A stretch of DNA of 40,291 nt, from positions 1 to 40,291 of the forward strand of contig DUMO01000010.1 in the NCBI GenBank assembly GCA_012839865.1, given 5' to 3'. A program made the translations under genes and the position numbers. This DNA is from Clostridiaceae bacterium. GTDB taxonomy: Bacteria > Bacillota > Clostridia > CAYPLH01 > DUMO01. Shown one piece after another: positions 17,655-26,474 of this stretch. Every line of letters starts with the position of its first letter. The first letter of the stretch is position 1. A model generated the notes under the pieces. The model did no database searches and was not told the origin of the DNA. It worked only from the letters and a program-made list of their open reading frames with translations.

Positions 17655-18787
17655 GCAGGAAGAGAGAGAATTTTGAAAAGAACAGAAATGGCGCAAATGC
17701 CGGTTTGAATGAGAATACAGAACGGGTTGGAAAGAATGAAAATTCATTGAATACAGGTTCGAGTGTGGAAACTGAGGTTGCTAATAAGAATTTGACAAAT
17801 TCCGGCTTTTACGGGGAAACAGTGAACCCTGCTGTTAGTGAAGGTAATTTTCCTAAATTGGATAAAAACGCATTTGAACATGTTGGCAAGAATATTGAGC
17901 ACAGCATGTCCATAGCAAGGCCTTCCATAAGTTATGCCCAGGATGCATGGAGAAGGTTCAGGCAGAACAGGGTGGCTCTTGCAGGGTTGATATTTGTCCT
18001 GATCATGGTGTTGGGTTCCATCTTTGTTCCGCTGCTTTCCCCAATGCCCATAGACCAGCAAAACCTTGAATATACCTATGTCAAGCCTATGACTTACGCT
18101 CCTGACCTTAATCATATGTTTATCTTCGGAACTGACAACCTGGGCAGGGATTTGTGGGTGCGTACATGGTATGGTGCCAGAATTTCACTGTCTATAGGAA
18201 TACTTGCGGCGTTAATCAGCGTGCTTATCGGCGTGCCCTATGGAGGAATTTCCGGTTACAGCGGAGGAACCGTTGACATAATCATGATGCGTATTGTGGA
18301 AATTGTATCGGGAATTCCGTATATGATTCTTGTAATCTTGTTTCTTGTGGTTCTTCCAAGAGGGTATCTTACCATAGTAGCTGCAATGAGCATTGTTATA
18401 TGGACATCGCCTGCAAGGCTTGTAAGGGCCCAGGTCCTGCAGCTTAAAGGCCAGGAGTTCATTCTGGCAGCAAAAACCCTGGGGGCTTCGACCGGAAGAA
18501 TTATAAGCAAACATTTGATTCCAAATTCACTTGGCGTAGTAGTAATTCAGATGACAATGACAATACCGTCGGCTATTTTTTCAGAGGCCTTTTTAAGCTA
18601 TATAGGTATTGGAATACAACCTCCAATGGCCAGTTGGGGAACCCTTGCCCGGGATGGAGTGCAAATATTCCAACTGAATCCGTGGGTTATGTTTATACCG
18701 GCAACCTTCATCTGTCTGACAATGCTGAGCCTTAACCTGATTGGCGATGCATTGCGCAACGCGCTGGATCCCAAGTTGAGGAGGTAA
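17651..18787 (+). CDS. oppC: oligopeptide ABC transporter permease OppC with long N-terminal extension
   Basis: Second permease of the importer, 378 residues. The conserved part begins near residue 95 (SYAQDAWRRFRQNRVALAG), continues through the membrane segment IFVLIMVLGSIFVPLLSP, the loop GTDNLGRDLWVRTWYGARIS, and the EAA loop AAKTLGASTGRIISKHLIPN. It ends NLIGDALRNALDPKLRR. The first 80-90 residues are Asn-, Glu- and Lys-rich, cytoplasmic and low-complexity, and absent from most OppC proteins. The start overlaps the oppB stop by 4 bp, which supports the long N-terminus. oppD starts 5 bp after the stop. Confidence 0.9.
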   Translation: MSRKRENFEKNRNGANAGLNENTERVGKNENSLNTGSSVETEVANKNLTNSGFYGETVNPAVSEGNFPKLDKNAFEHVGKNIEHSMSIARPSISYAQDAWRRFRQNRVALAGLIFVLIMVLGSIFVPLLSPMPIDQQNLEYTYVKPMTYAPDLNHMFIFGTDNLGRDLWVRTWYGARISLSIGILAALISVLIGVPYGGISGYSGGTVDIIMMRIVEIVSGIPYMILVILFLVVLPRGYLTIVAAMSIVIWTSPARLVRAQVLQLKGQEFILAAKTLGASTGRIISKHLIPNSLGVVVIQMTMTIPSAIFSEAFLSYIGIGIQPPMASWGTLARDGVQIFQLNPWVMFIPATFICLTMLSLNLIGDALRNALDPKLRR

Positions 18788-18792
18788 AATTC

Positions 18793-20001
18793 ATGGCAGA
18801 AAGAAACATTATGACAAAACACGAAAGAAAATATGACTTGTATAGAAAGCAGTATTGCAGCCGGAAGCTTAAGGACAGCGAAAATATACTGGAAGTAGAG
18901 GACTTGAGGGTATCCTTTGATACCTATGCAGGAGAGGTTAAAGCCGTAAGAGGTGTAACCTTCCATGTGAAAAAGAGTGAAATACTTGCCATCGTTGGAG
19001 AAAGCGGCTGCGGAAAGACTGTCACCTCACAGACATTGATGAAGCTGAACCCAATGCCTCCCGCAAGGATAATAAGTGGAGACATTATAATAGACGGCTG
19101 GGATATAGTAAAAATGCCCGAGCCGGCAATGCAGACCATCAGAGGAAACCTTATTTCCATGGTGTTCCAGGACCCCATGACATACCTCAACCCCACAAAA
19201 ACAGTGGGCAAACAGATTGGGGAGGCGTTGATGGTCCATGGCAAGGCGACCAGGAAAAATGTTTATGAAAAAGTTATTGATATATTGAACCTTGTAAAAA
19301 TGCCGGAGCCGGAAAGAAGGTACAGGCAGTTTCCCCATGAATTTTCCGGTGGAATGCGCCAGAGGGTTATTATTGCGATAGCCCTTGCCTGCTCGCCCAA
19401 AATACTGATTGCGGACGAGCCCACCACGGCGCTGGACGTTACCATACAGGCCCAGATACTGTCTTTGATCAAGGAACTCAGGGAAAAGACGGGAACCGCC
19501 TGCATTCTTATAACCCATGACCTTGGAGTGGTTGCAAACATGGCGGACAGGGTTGCGGTAATGTACGCAGGAAAAATAATTGAAACGGGTACATCGGATG
19601 AAATTTTCTACAACCCGAAGCACCCTTACACTTGGGGGCTTCTGGAATCGAGACCCCGTCCTGACCATAAGAAAACCGAAAGGCTTATGAGTATTGAGGG
19701 GACTCCTCCGGACCTATTTGCTCCGCCGCAATACTGCGCTTTTGCAGACAGGTGCGAGTATGCAATGAAAATTTGCAGGGAAAGGGAACCGGTAAATACT
19801 GCACTTTCCCCAACCCATCAGTGCAGCTGCTGGCTGCTTCATCCTGATGCACCTGGGGTGGAAAGAAGAAGTGGGAGCAGTTTTGCTTTAAAAACTTCCG
19901 ATGCAGGCAGCGTAACTAAACAGGCAAGCAAACCGGAAGCATCCGGTACATCTCAGGAAGAAAGAAGAGGAGCAGGAGGTGTGAATAGTGGAAAGAAATA
20001 A
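18793..20001 (+). CDS. oppD: oligopeptide ABC transporter ATP-binding protein OppD
   Basis: Powers peptide import by ATP hydrolysis. It has 402 residues. Walker A is GESGCGKT, the Q-loop is MVFQDPMTYLNP, the ABC signature is FSGGMRQR, and Walker B is ILIADEPTTALD. The C-terminal Opp/Dpp regulatory domain carries the Cys motif CAFADRCEYAMKICRE followed by CSC. After it comes an extra Ser/Gly/Ala-rich tail of about 45 residues not usual in OppD. AGGAGG lies before the ATG. The 3' end overlaps the oppF start by 14 bp. Confidence 0.93.
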   Translation: MAERNIMTKHERKYDLYRKQYCSRKLKDSENILEVEDLRVSFDTYAGEVKAVRGVTFHVKKSEILAIVGESGCGKTVTSQTLMKLNPMPPARIISGDIIIDGWDIVKMPEPAMQTIRGNLISMVFQDPMTYLNPTKTVGKQIGEALMVHGKATRKNVYEKVIDILNLVKMPEPERRYRQFPHEFSGGMRQRVIIAIALACSPKILIADEPTTALDVTIQAQILSLIKELREKTGTACILITHDLGVVANMADRVAVMYAGKIIETGTSDEIFYNPKHPYTWGLLESRPRPDHKKTERLMSIEGTPPDLFAPPQYCAFADRCEYAMKICREREPVNTALSPTHQCSCWLLHPDAPGVERRSGSSFALKTSDAGSVTKQASKPEASGTSQEERRGAGGVNSGKK

Positions 20002-20971
20002 CATTGAAAACAACAACAATAATTTGGTTGAGGTAATAAATTTAAAGAAGTACTTTTCAGTAGGCAAGAAGAAGCTGAAGGCTGTGGATGATGTGTCCCT
20101 GTCCATTAAAAGAGGCGAGACACTGGGCCTTGTGGGAGAAAGCGGCTGCGGAAAGTCAACTCTTGGAAGGACCATTGTAAGGATTTATGAGCCTGACGGG
20201 GGCAAAATATTTTATGATGGCAAGGATATTACCAGGATTAAAACCAGAAAGGAACACCTTGACTTTTGTAAAAAGGCCCAGATTATTTTTCAGGACCCGT
20301 ATGCATCCCTTGATCCTTACATGACAGTGGGACAAATTATCAGCGAGGGTTTTGAAATTCACAATATGTACAAGGAAAACGGTGCAAGAAAGGAAAAGGT
20401 GCATGAGCTTTTGAGGCTTGTAGGGCTGAATGACGAGCACAGCAACAGGTTTCCCCATGAATTTTCGGGAGGCCAGAGGCAAAGAATTTCAATTGCCCGG
20501 GCTCTTGCAATAAATCCTGAATTCATAGTCTGTGACGAGCCTATATCCGCCCTGGATGTATCGATACAGTCGCAGATTATAAATTTGATGAATGAGCTGA
20601 AAGAAAAAATGCGCCTTGCGTATTTGTTTATATCCCATGACCTTAATGCGGTAAGGTATGTTTCGGACAGGATTGCGGTTATGTATCTTGGGTCTCTCAT
20701 GGAAGTTGCCGAAAGCGATACACTGTACAACCAGCCAAGGCATCCATATACCCAGGCCCTTATGTCGGCGGTGCCCGTACCGGATCCGAAAAAGGAAAGG
20801 GAAAAGGAGAGAATTTTACTTGAGGGAGATGTTCCTTCTCCGATTGATGTACCGCCCGGATGTCCCTTTTCAACAAGGTGTCCTTATGCGGAAGCCATAT
20901 GCTTGAAGGAAAAGCCTGAATTGAGGGATTTGGGAGACGGGCATCATATAGCATGCCATATGGCAGGATGA
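19988..20971 (+). CDS. oppF: oligopeptide ABC transporter ATP-binding protein OppF
   Basis: Second ATPase of the importer, 327 residues. It shows Walker A GESGCGKST, Q-loop IIFQDPYASLDPYM, signature SGGQRQRISIARALA and Walker B FIVCDEPISALD. The C-terminal Cys motif is CPFSTRCPYAEAIC. The GTG start at 19988 is chosen because AGGAGGTG ends 6 nt upstream, inside oppD. The Asn-rich N-terminus (MERNNIENNNNNLVEV) is a short extra segment. A terminator built from a GGGACGG-type repeat follows. Confidence 0.93.
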   Translation: MERNNIENNNNNLVEVINLKKYFSVGKKKLKAVDDVSLSIKRGETLGLVGESGCGKSTLGRTIVRIYEPDGGKIFYDGKDITRIKTRKEHLDFCKKAQIIFQDPYASLDPYMTVGQIISEGFEIHNMYKENGARKEKVHELLRLVGLNDEHSNRFPHEFSGGQRQRISIARALAINPEFIVCDEPISALDVSIQSQIINLMNELKEKMRLAYLFISHDLNAVRYVSDRIAVMYLGSLMEVAESDTLYNQPRHPYTQALMSAVPVPDPKKEREKERILLEGDVPSPIDVPPGCPFSTRCPYAEAICLKEKPELRDLGDGHHIACHMAG

Positions 20972-20973
20972 CA

Positions 20974-21008
20974 GGGACCAGGGGGACGGTTCTCCTGGTT
21001 CCTTTTTT
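20974..21008 (+). terminator. terminator after oppF, built from a GGGACGG repeat
   Basis: GGGACCAGG (20974-20982) pairs with CCTGGTTCC (20994-21002), with one G-U pair, and six T residues follow. The loop is the repeat core GGGACGGTTC. Partial read-through would let oppA be expressed from the same operon or from its own start. Confidence 0.75.
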
Positions 21009-21169
21009 GGTGTCCTGTGGAAACCAAACCACCACCACATTTTAGCAAAATGGTATTCCTGAATAATAAACTGCATCAATTACAAAAAATAAATGCAGCA
21101 CTATGAAACACTTGATGTAGTTATTATTTGGCAATAAATATCTAATCAACAAAAGGGGTTGACAAAGAA

Positions 21170-22840
21170 ATGAAAAATGCAAGACTACTAGCGCTTATGC
21201 TGGTTGTAATAATTTCAGCAACCGGCATTTTAGCGGGATGTGGCCGGAATGCCAACACCAGGAGGGCGGATTTTTCCTTTAACCTGGGTTCCGAGCCGCC
21301 GCAGCTTAACACCACACTTTTAACAGATACTGTGTCTATGACGGTTATCCGGCATGTCATGGAGGGTCTGGTGCGTCTTGACCAGAACAACAAGCCTGTA
21401 CCCGGTATTGCTGAGAGGTGGGAGATTTCTCCTGATGGGAAAAAGATAACTTTTTACCTTCGCAAAAACGCAAGGTGGAGCAACAGCGCGCCTTTGAACA
21501 AAGACGGTACGGAGCCCGCGGAGGGAGTAAACCCTGTTACGGCCCACGACTTTGTGTTTGCCTGGAAACTTCTTCTTGATCCCGAAAATGCTGCGCCTTA
21601 CTCATACATTGCATATTTTATTAAAGGTGCGGAGGAGTTTAACCTGGGCCAGGGTTCATGGGAAGATGTAGGAGTTAAAGCCCTTGATGACTATACTCTT
21701 GAGGTTACGCTGGACAAACCTGCACCGTTCTTTGTAGATCTTATGGCATTTGCAGTATTCATGCCTATTGATGAAGAGTTCTACAAAGGTCTTGATTATG
21801 AAAACCAGGTTGGCGACAAGTATGGAATCGATGCCAATAAACTGATTTATAACGGTCCGTATGTAATAAAGGAATGGCAGCATGAAGACCATATTCTTCT
21901 TGAAAAGAATGAGCACTATTACAACAAGAATGAGCTAAACTTAAACTCCATATATATGGGTATGGTTTCCGATTCCAATACGGCATACAACATGTACGCA
22001 AACGGTGACTTTGACATGATTGGACTAAAGGGAGAACGTGTTCCCCAGGCCAAACAGGATGGGTATAAAGTGTACTCATACAATGACGGAGCAATATTCT
22101 ATCTTGAATTTAACACAGCTCATCCGGTGCTTGCCAATAAAAACATCCGGAAAGCCTTTTCTTATGCAGTTAACCGTCAATCCTTCGTAAAGAACGTTCT
22201 GAAGGATAACTCAAAGCCGGCACTGGCCTTCACATCACCTGAAATAAAGGGTTATAGCAAGCCTTCATTCCACGACGAAGTGGGAGATATAATTTCAGAT
22301 GCCGATGTGTCAAAGGCAAAGGAATTCTTAAAAAAGGGCATGGAAGAACTTGGTATAACCCAACTTCCCAGCTTCTCAATTCTCACGGATGAGAGCGATA
22401 CAGCCAAGGAAACCGCTGAGGCATACCAGGCTTACCTAAAAGAGATAGGCGTTGACCTTGTTATTGAGCAAATGCCCTTCAAGTCACGCCTTGAGCGTAT
22501 GGAGAAAAAAGACTTTGCAATAGTATCGGCAGGCTGGGGTCCGGACTACAATGATCCATTGACATTCCTGGATCTTTTCACAACCGGAAACGGAAACAAC
22601 CATACATCCTACTCGAATCCTGACATGGATGCCCTTGTTAACCAGGTCAGGTCGGAAGCCGACCCTGCAAAGCGAAATCAGCTGTATATTCAGATTGAGA
22701 ACCTGCTCATGGATGACATGCCGATAGTGCCGGTATACTTCCGTGTACGTGATTATACCGTCAAGGACAATTTTACAGGCGTTGTCCGCAATGCATTCCA
22801 GGACATCAACCTTTACTGGGTAAAAAAGGTTGGAAAATAG
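21170..22840 (+). CDS. oppA: peptide-binding lipoprotein OppA (solute-binding family 5)
   Basis: Extracellular lipid-anchored receptor that hands peptides to OppBC. It has 556 residues. The signal peptide MKNARLLALMLVVIISATG is followed by the lipobox LAGC, so Cys24 would be lipidated. Family 5 features include GSEPPQLNTTLLTD, EGLVRLDQNNKPVPGIAERW, TFYLRKNARWSN and a C-terminal YNDPLTFLDLFTT segment. The gene is 198 bp behind oppF, past a terminator. A separate transcript at a higher level than the permeases is plausible, as usual for binding proteins. Confidence 0.93.
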   Translation: MKNARLLALMLVVIISATGILAGCGRNANTRRADFSFNLGSEPPQLNTTLLTDTVSMTVIRHVMEGLVRLDQNNKPVPGIAERWEISPDGKKITFYLRKNARWSNSAPLNKDGTEPAEGVNPVTAHDFVFAWKLLLDPENAAPYSYIAYFIKGAEEFNLGQGSWEDVGVKALDDYTLEVTLDKPAPFFVDLMAFAVFMPIDEEFYKGLDYENQVGDKYGIDANKLIYNGPYVIKEWQHEDHILLEKNEHYYNKNELNLNSIYMGMVSDSNTAYNMYANGDFDMIGLKGERVPQAKQDGYKVYSYNDGAIFYLEFNTAHPVLANKNIRKAFSYAVNRQSFVKNVLKDNSKPALAFTSPEIKGYSKPSFHDEVGDIISDADVSKAKEFLKKGMEELGITQLPSFSILTDESDTAKETAEAYQAYLKEIGVDLVIEQMPFKSRLERMEKKDFAIVSAGWGPDYNDPLTFLDLFTTGNGNNHTSYSNPDMDALVNQVRSEADPAKRNQLYIQIENLLMDDMPIVPVYFRVRDYTVKDNFTGVVRNAFQDINLYWVKKVGK

Positions 22841-22896
22841 CAGCCAATGAAATGAGAGCATATGGCGCAATAAAAAGTCAAAACAAAAAGGCATGT

Positions 22897-22955
22897 AAGA
22901 CAGGGGACGGTTCCATGTCTTAAGCGGGAACCAGAGGGACGGTTCTTCTGGTCCC
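22897..22955. repeat. GGGACGGTTC repeat pair
   Basis: AAGACA (22897-22902)/TGTCTT (22916-22921) enclose GGGGACGGTTCCA. GGGAACCAGA (22926-22935)/TCTGGTCCC (22947-22955) enclose GGGACGGTTCT. Two adjacent hairpins of the dispersed family. Confidence 0.75.
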
Positions 22956-22963
22956 TTCGTTAA

Positions 22964-23170
22964 AAGCGAAATGTGTTCAGAAATAACAGGCTCTTATTTT
23001 GAGAAAACCGACGGTTCGCTGAAGGCAAAAATGCTATCGCTTTTTACTCGCCATCCGTGGCTCGAAAAAGCTAAAAAAACATCCTGTTTTTTTCACGCAT
23101 TTTAGCCTTCATCTCACCTGGTTTTCCAACAAAATAAAGCCAATTGTTATTTTCTGCACACATTTCGCTT
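22964..23170 (+). repeat. structured intergenic repeat, copy 2
   Basis: The core matches 12040-12242 closely and in the same orientation. The outer arms here (22964-22988 and 23145-23170) are complementary to each other with one mismatch and one extra base, but their sequence (AAGCGAAATGTG...) differs from copy 1 (TGAACTGTATGC...). The inner arms are less perfect than in copy 1. Confidence 0.85.
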
Positions 23171-23313
23171 ATACAAACTTACCTATAAGGCACGGAACCG
23201 CCCCTGACTTACGAAGGGACCAGTAAGCACATAAGATATGGAAACCATCCTCTTATCTTACCAGAACATTTTGCTTATACCAGCTTATTCGCATTATCGA
23301 CTCCGGAAGGGAC

Positions 23314-23376
23314 CACAGGAACAACCATGAAAGAGAGCTTTCACAGCAAAATACATGAAAGTATTTTAACTTCCAC
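23314..23376 (+). repeat. 63-bp direct repeat, unit 1
   Basis: It begins CACAGGAACAACCATG and contains GAAAGAGAGCTTTC. It matches 23448-23510 at 60 of 63 positions. The three differences would all change amino acids in the small ATG frame, so coding conservation is unlikely. Confidence 0.85.
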
Positions 23377-23447
23377 AAGAACATCCATGACATTTGCCTG
23401 ACACAGATGCATTCATGAAAATAATCCGCAGAGAAGCAATCTGTTTT

Positions 23448-23510
23448 CACAGGAACAACCATGAAAGAGAGCTTTCACAGCAAAATATATGAAAGTATTT
23501 CAACTTTCAC
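23448..23510 (+). repeat. 63-bp direct repeat, unit 2
   Basis: Second unit, 71 bp after the first. It is followed within 10 bp by a GGGACGG-family sequence in inverse orientation (AACCGTCCCCCTGGTCCC). Confidence 0.85.
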
Positions 23511-23646
23511 ATTAACCGTCCCCCTGGTCCCGCGACGCCTGTATTACCAGAAAAACATTGGACAGTTTGCTAAAAGTTTATTAAAATATTATGTGGACTA
23601 ATTTTGGTGCAAAAACAACTATTTTCATATACAGCAATTGGTTACC

Positions 23647-23752
23647 GGAGCATTTTATTGCTCCAGTGTATATTGTCCGGAAAGTTGGCACAATTTATTT
23701 TTGGGCAATTGTTGCATTAAGGTTTGGCTTTCAGGTCTTTCCGGACGGTATA
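23647..23752 (+). promoter_or_regulatory. structured leader upstream of gyrA
   Basis: Small hairpin GGAGCA/TGCTCC (23647-23664). Long hairpin with a perfect 10-bp core GTCCGGAAAG (23675-23684)/CTTTCCGGAC (23737-23746), extended by about six further pairs including two G-U (outer ends about 23668 and 23752). There is no T-run. It ends about 90 bp before the gyrA start. Confidence 0.5.
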
Positions 23753-23843
23753 TTTCCTGAGGCCTGCCTGCAGCATTAACTATAAAATTTGGCTTGCAGC
23801 TATGACTACAGCAAGTAATGTTTGAAAAGAGGTAAATTGATTT

Positions 23844-26474
23844 ATGGCAGAAGGTTATGAATTCAAAGAGCAGAAAATTATACCGGTTGATATTGAAACC
23901 GAAGTCAAAAGATCATGGATAGATTATGCAATGAGCGTTATAGTCGACCGTGCGCTTCCCGATGTGAGGGACGGTTTGAAGCCGGTACATAGAAGAATTC
24001 TGTATGCAATGTATGGCATGAGGTTCACTCCGGACAAGCCCCACAGAAAGTGCGCCACCACCGTCGGTGAAGTTCTTGGTAAGTATCATCCCCATGGAGA
24101 CGCTGCCGTTTATGACAGCCTTGTTCGTATGGCTCAAAACTGGTCTTTAAGGCATCCTTTGATTGACGGCCATGGGAACTTTGGCTCAATTGACGGGGAC
24201 TCGCCTGCCGCCTACAGGTATACTGAAGCGCGTCTTACAAAGATAGCCATGGAGATGCTGAGGGACATAGAAAAGGACACGGTTGATTTTCGGCCAAACT
24301 TTGACGACCGTGAAATGGAGCCTTCTGTTTTGCCTTCCCGTTTTCCGAACCTTCTTGTAAACGGTTCTTCAGGTATAGCTGTTGCCATGGCAACCAACAT
24401 ACCTCCTCATAATCTGGGGGAAGTAATAGATGGAATTGTGCAAGTCATTGATAAACCTGAAACTACAATAGATGAATTGATGGGAATAATCAAAGGGCCG
24501 GATTTCCCCACGGCAGGAATTATTATCGGCCGCAAGGGGATAAGGGACACCTACAGGGAAGGAAAAGGCTGCATTATAATGCGGGCAAGGACTTCCATTG
24601 TGGAAAAAGGCAACCGCCAGAGAATTGTTGTCAGTGAACTACCGTACCAGGTAAATAAGGCAAGGCTCATTGAAAAAATTGCTTCTCTGGTTAAAGAAAA
24701 GAGAATTGAAGGAATAGCTGATATAAATGATGAATCGGACAGAAACGACCCGGTAAGGATAGTAATCGACTTAAAGAAGGATGTAAATGCCAATATAGTT
24801 TTGAACCAGCTTTTCAAGTATACACAGATGCAGGATAACTTCAACGCCAACATGCTTGCCCTGGTTCAGACCGAAGACGGAAAATACGAGCCTAAGATAC
24901 TCAATCTGCGGCAGCTTATAGACTATTACCTGGATCATCAGAAGGATGTAATAATTCGCCGCACCAAATTTGAGCTTGAAAAAGCGGAAGCAAGGGCTCA
25001 TATTTTGGAAGGTTACAAGATTGCCCTTGATAATATTGATGAAATTATCAACATCATTAGAAGTTCAAGAACCGAAGCCATCGCAAAGGAAAGGTTAATG
25101 GAAAGGTTCAACCTTAGTGAAAGACAAGCCCAGGCGATTGTTGACTTAAGGTTGGGAAGACTCACCGGTCTTGAACGTGAAAAAATTGAAGAGGAATACA
25201 GGGAGATCCTTGAAAAAATAAACTATTACAAGCAGGTCCTTGCAAGTGAGCATCTGGTGCTGGGCATTATTAAAGATGAACTTCTGGAAATCAAGACAAA
25301 ATATGCTGATGAACGGCGCACAGAGCTGGCTTCCGTCGAGGAAGACATAGATATTGAAGATTTGATAGAGCAGGAAGACGTTGCAATAACCATGACCCAC
25401 TTCGGGTATATCAAGAGGCTTCCCGCCGACACTTACAAGAGCCAGAAAAGAGGCGGAAAAGGAATAACCGGGCTGGTTACCAGGGAAGAGGATTTTGTGG
25501 AGAACCTGTTTATCACAAATACCCATGACCACCTATTATTCTTTACCAACAGGGGTCTTGTATATAAATTAATGGCATACCAGATTCCCGAATCGGGCAG
25601 GCAGGCAAAAGGCATGGCAATAGTCAACCTCCTGGAGCTTAACCCGGGAGAAAAAATAACGGCCGTGATACCAATCAAGGATTTTGAAGAAGGCCTGTTC
25701 CTTGTAATGGCTACACGCCAGGGCTTCATAAAGAAAACGGACCTTATGGAGTATAGCAACATCCGGAAGAAAGGGCTTACTGCAGTAGTCCTTCGCGAAA
25801 ATGATGAGCTGATTGATGTTAAATTGACTGATGGCAATAGCCAGATTATTATGGTTACCCGCAAGGGGATGTCCATAAAATTCAATGAAACAGATGTGCG
25901 TCCCCTGGGACGGGTATCCATGGGTGTGCGGGGCATTGATCTTGCCGATGATGATTATTTGGTAGGCATGGAATCCTGCAAGGATGATGACTATCTTCTT
26001 GTTGTAACCGAGAACGGTTTTGGAAAGAGAACGCTGGTTTCGGAATACAGGCTGCAGTCAAGGGCAGGCAAAGGAATTATTACTTACAAGATTACCGAAA
26101 AGACAGGCCTTGTGGCAGGCATGAAACTGGTGTCCGACGAAGATGACGTAATGCTTATTACCAGCGACGGGGTTATAATCCGTATCAATGTAGACGAGAT
26201 TAGTGTATTGGGTCGGGCTACCCAGGGTGTCACCCTGATGAGAATGGACAGCGATGATGTGAAGGTTGTAAGCGTTGCCCGGGTAGGCAAGGAAGAGGAT
26301 AAAAACGAGGAGCCGGGAACAGAGATAGATGAAGACGGAGAACTTGGCGAGTACGACGACGAAGACGCTGAACCGGACGAATATGACGACAAAGATGCCG
26401 AACCGGACGAATACGACGACGAAGGCGCAGAACAGGAAGCAGATGAAAACGCAGGCGAAGACACGGATTTTTAA
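23844..26474 (+). CDS. gyrA: DNA gyrase subunit A with acidic C-terminal tail
   Basis: Breakage-reunion subunit of gyrase, which introduces negative supercoils. It has 876 residues, longer than the usual 810-840. The catalytic Tyr126 lies in AAYRYTEARL. The quinolone-determining region reads HPHGDAAVYDS, with Ala87 where E. coli has Ser83. The GyrA box QKRGGKG (residues 534-540) marks it as GyrA rather than ParC. The beta-pinwheel repeats end near residue 810. The last 60 residues are strongly acidic, with the 10-residue repeat DAEPDEYDDK. AGAGGT lies about 10 nt before the ATG. gyrB is not in the window, although it usually lies beside gyrA. Confidence 0.96.
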   Translation: MAEGYEFKEQKIIPVDIETEVKRSWIDYAMSVIVDRALPDVRDGLKPVHRRILYAMYGMRFTPDKPHRKCATTVGEVLGKYHPHGDAAVYDSLVRMAQNWSLRHPLIDGHGNFGSIDGDSPAAYRYTEARLTKIAMEMLRDIEKDTVDFRPNFDDREMEPSVLPSRFPNLLVNGSSGIAVAMATNIPPHNLGEVIDGIVQVIDKPETTIDELMGIIKGPDFPTAGIIIGRKGIRDTYREGKGCIIMRARTSIVEKGNRQRIVVSELPYQVNKARLIEKIASLVKEKRIEGIADINDESDRNDPVRIVIDLKKDVNANIVLNQLFKYTQMQDNFNANMLALVQTEDGKYEPKILNLRQLIDYYLDHQKDVIIRRTKFELEKAEARAHILEGYKIALDNIDEIINIIRSSRTEAIAKERLMERFNLSERQAQAIVDLRLGRLTGLEREKIEEEYREILEKINYYKQVLASEHLVLGIIKDELLEIKTKYADERRTELASVEEDIDIEDLIEQEDVAITMTHFGYIKRLPADTYKSQKRGGKGITGLVTREEDFVENLFITNTHDHLLFFTNRGLVYKLMAYQIPESGRQAKGMAIVNLLELNPGEKITAVIPIKDFEEGLFLVMATRQGFIKKTDLMEYSNIRKKGLTAVVLRENDELIDVKLTDGNSQIIMVTRKGMSIKFNETDVRPLGRVSMGVRGIDLADDDYLVGMESCKDDDYLLVVTENGFGKRTLVSEYRLQSRAGKGIITYKITEKTGLVAGMKLVSDEDDVMLITSDGVIIRINVDEISVLGRATQGVTLMRMDSDDVKVVSVARVGKEEDKNEEPGTEIDEDGELGEYDDEDAEPDEYDDKDAEPDEYDDEGAEQEADENAGEDTDF

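Larger units (their letters stand above)
22841..23843. other. 1-kb repeat-rich gap between oppA and gyrA
   Basis: No gene is supported in this stretch. In order it holds a GGGACGG palindrome pair (22897-22955), the second copy of the structured repeat (22964-23170), inverse-oriented repeat fragments (about 23187-23215), a 63-bp direct repeat pair (23314-23376, 23448-23510), AACCGTCCCCCTGGTCCC (about 23514-23531) and a strong hairpin leader before gyrA (23647-23752). Small open frames here (for example 23591-23779) overlap the hairpins and lack ribosome sites. Confidence 0.7.

Noticed and set aside
23591-23779. 62-codon frame before gyrA
   Set aside because: It lies across two strong hairpins and lacks a ribosome site.
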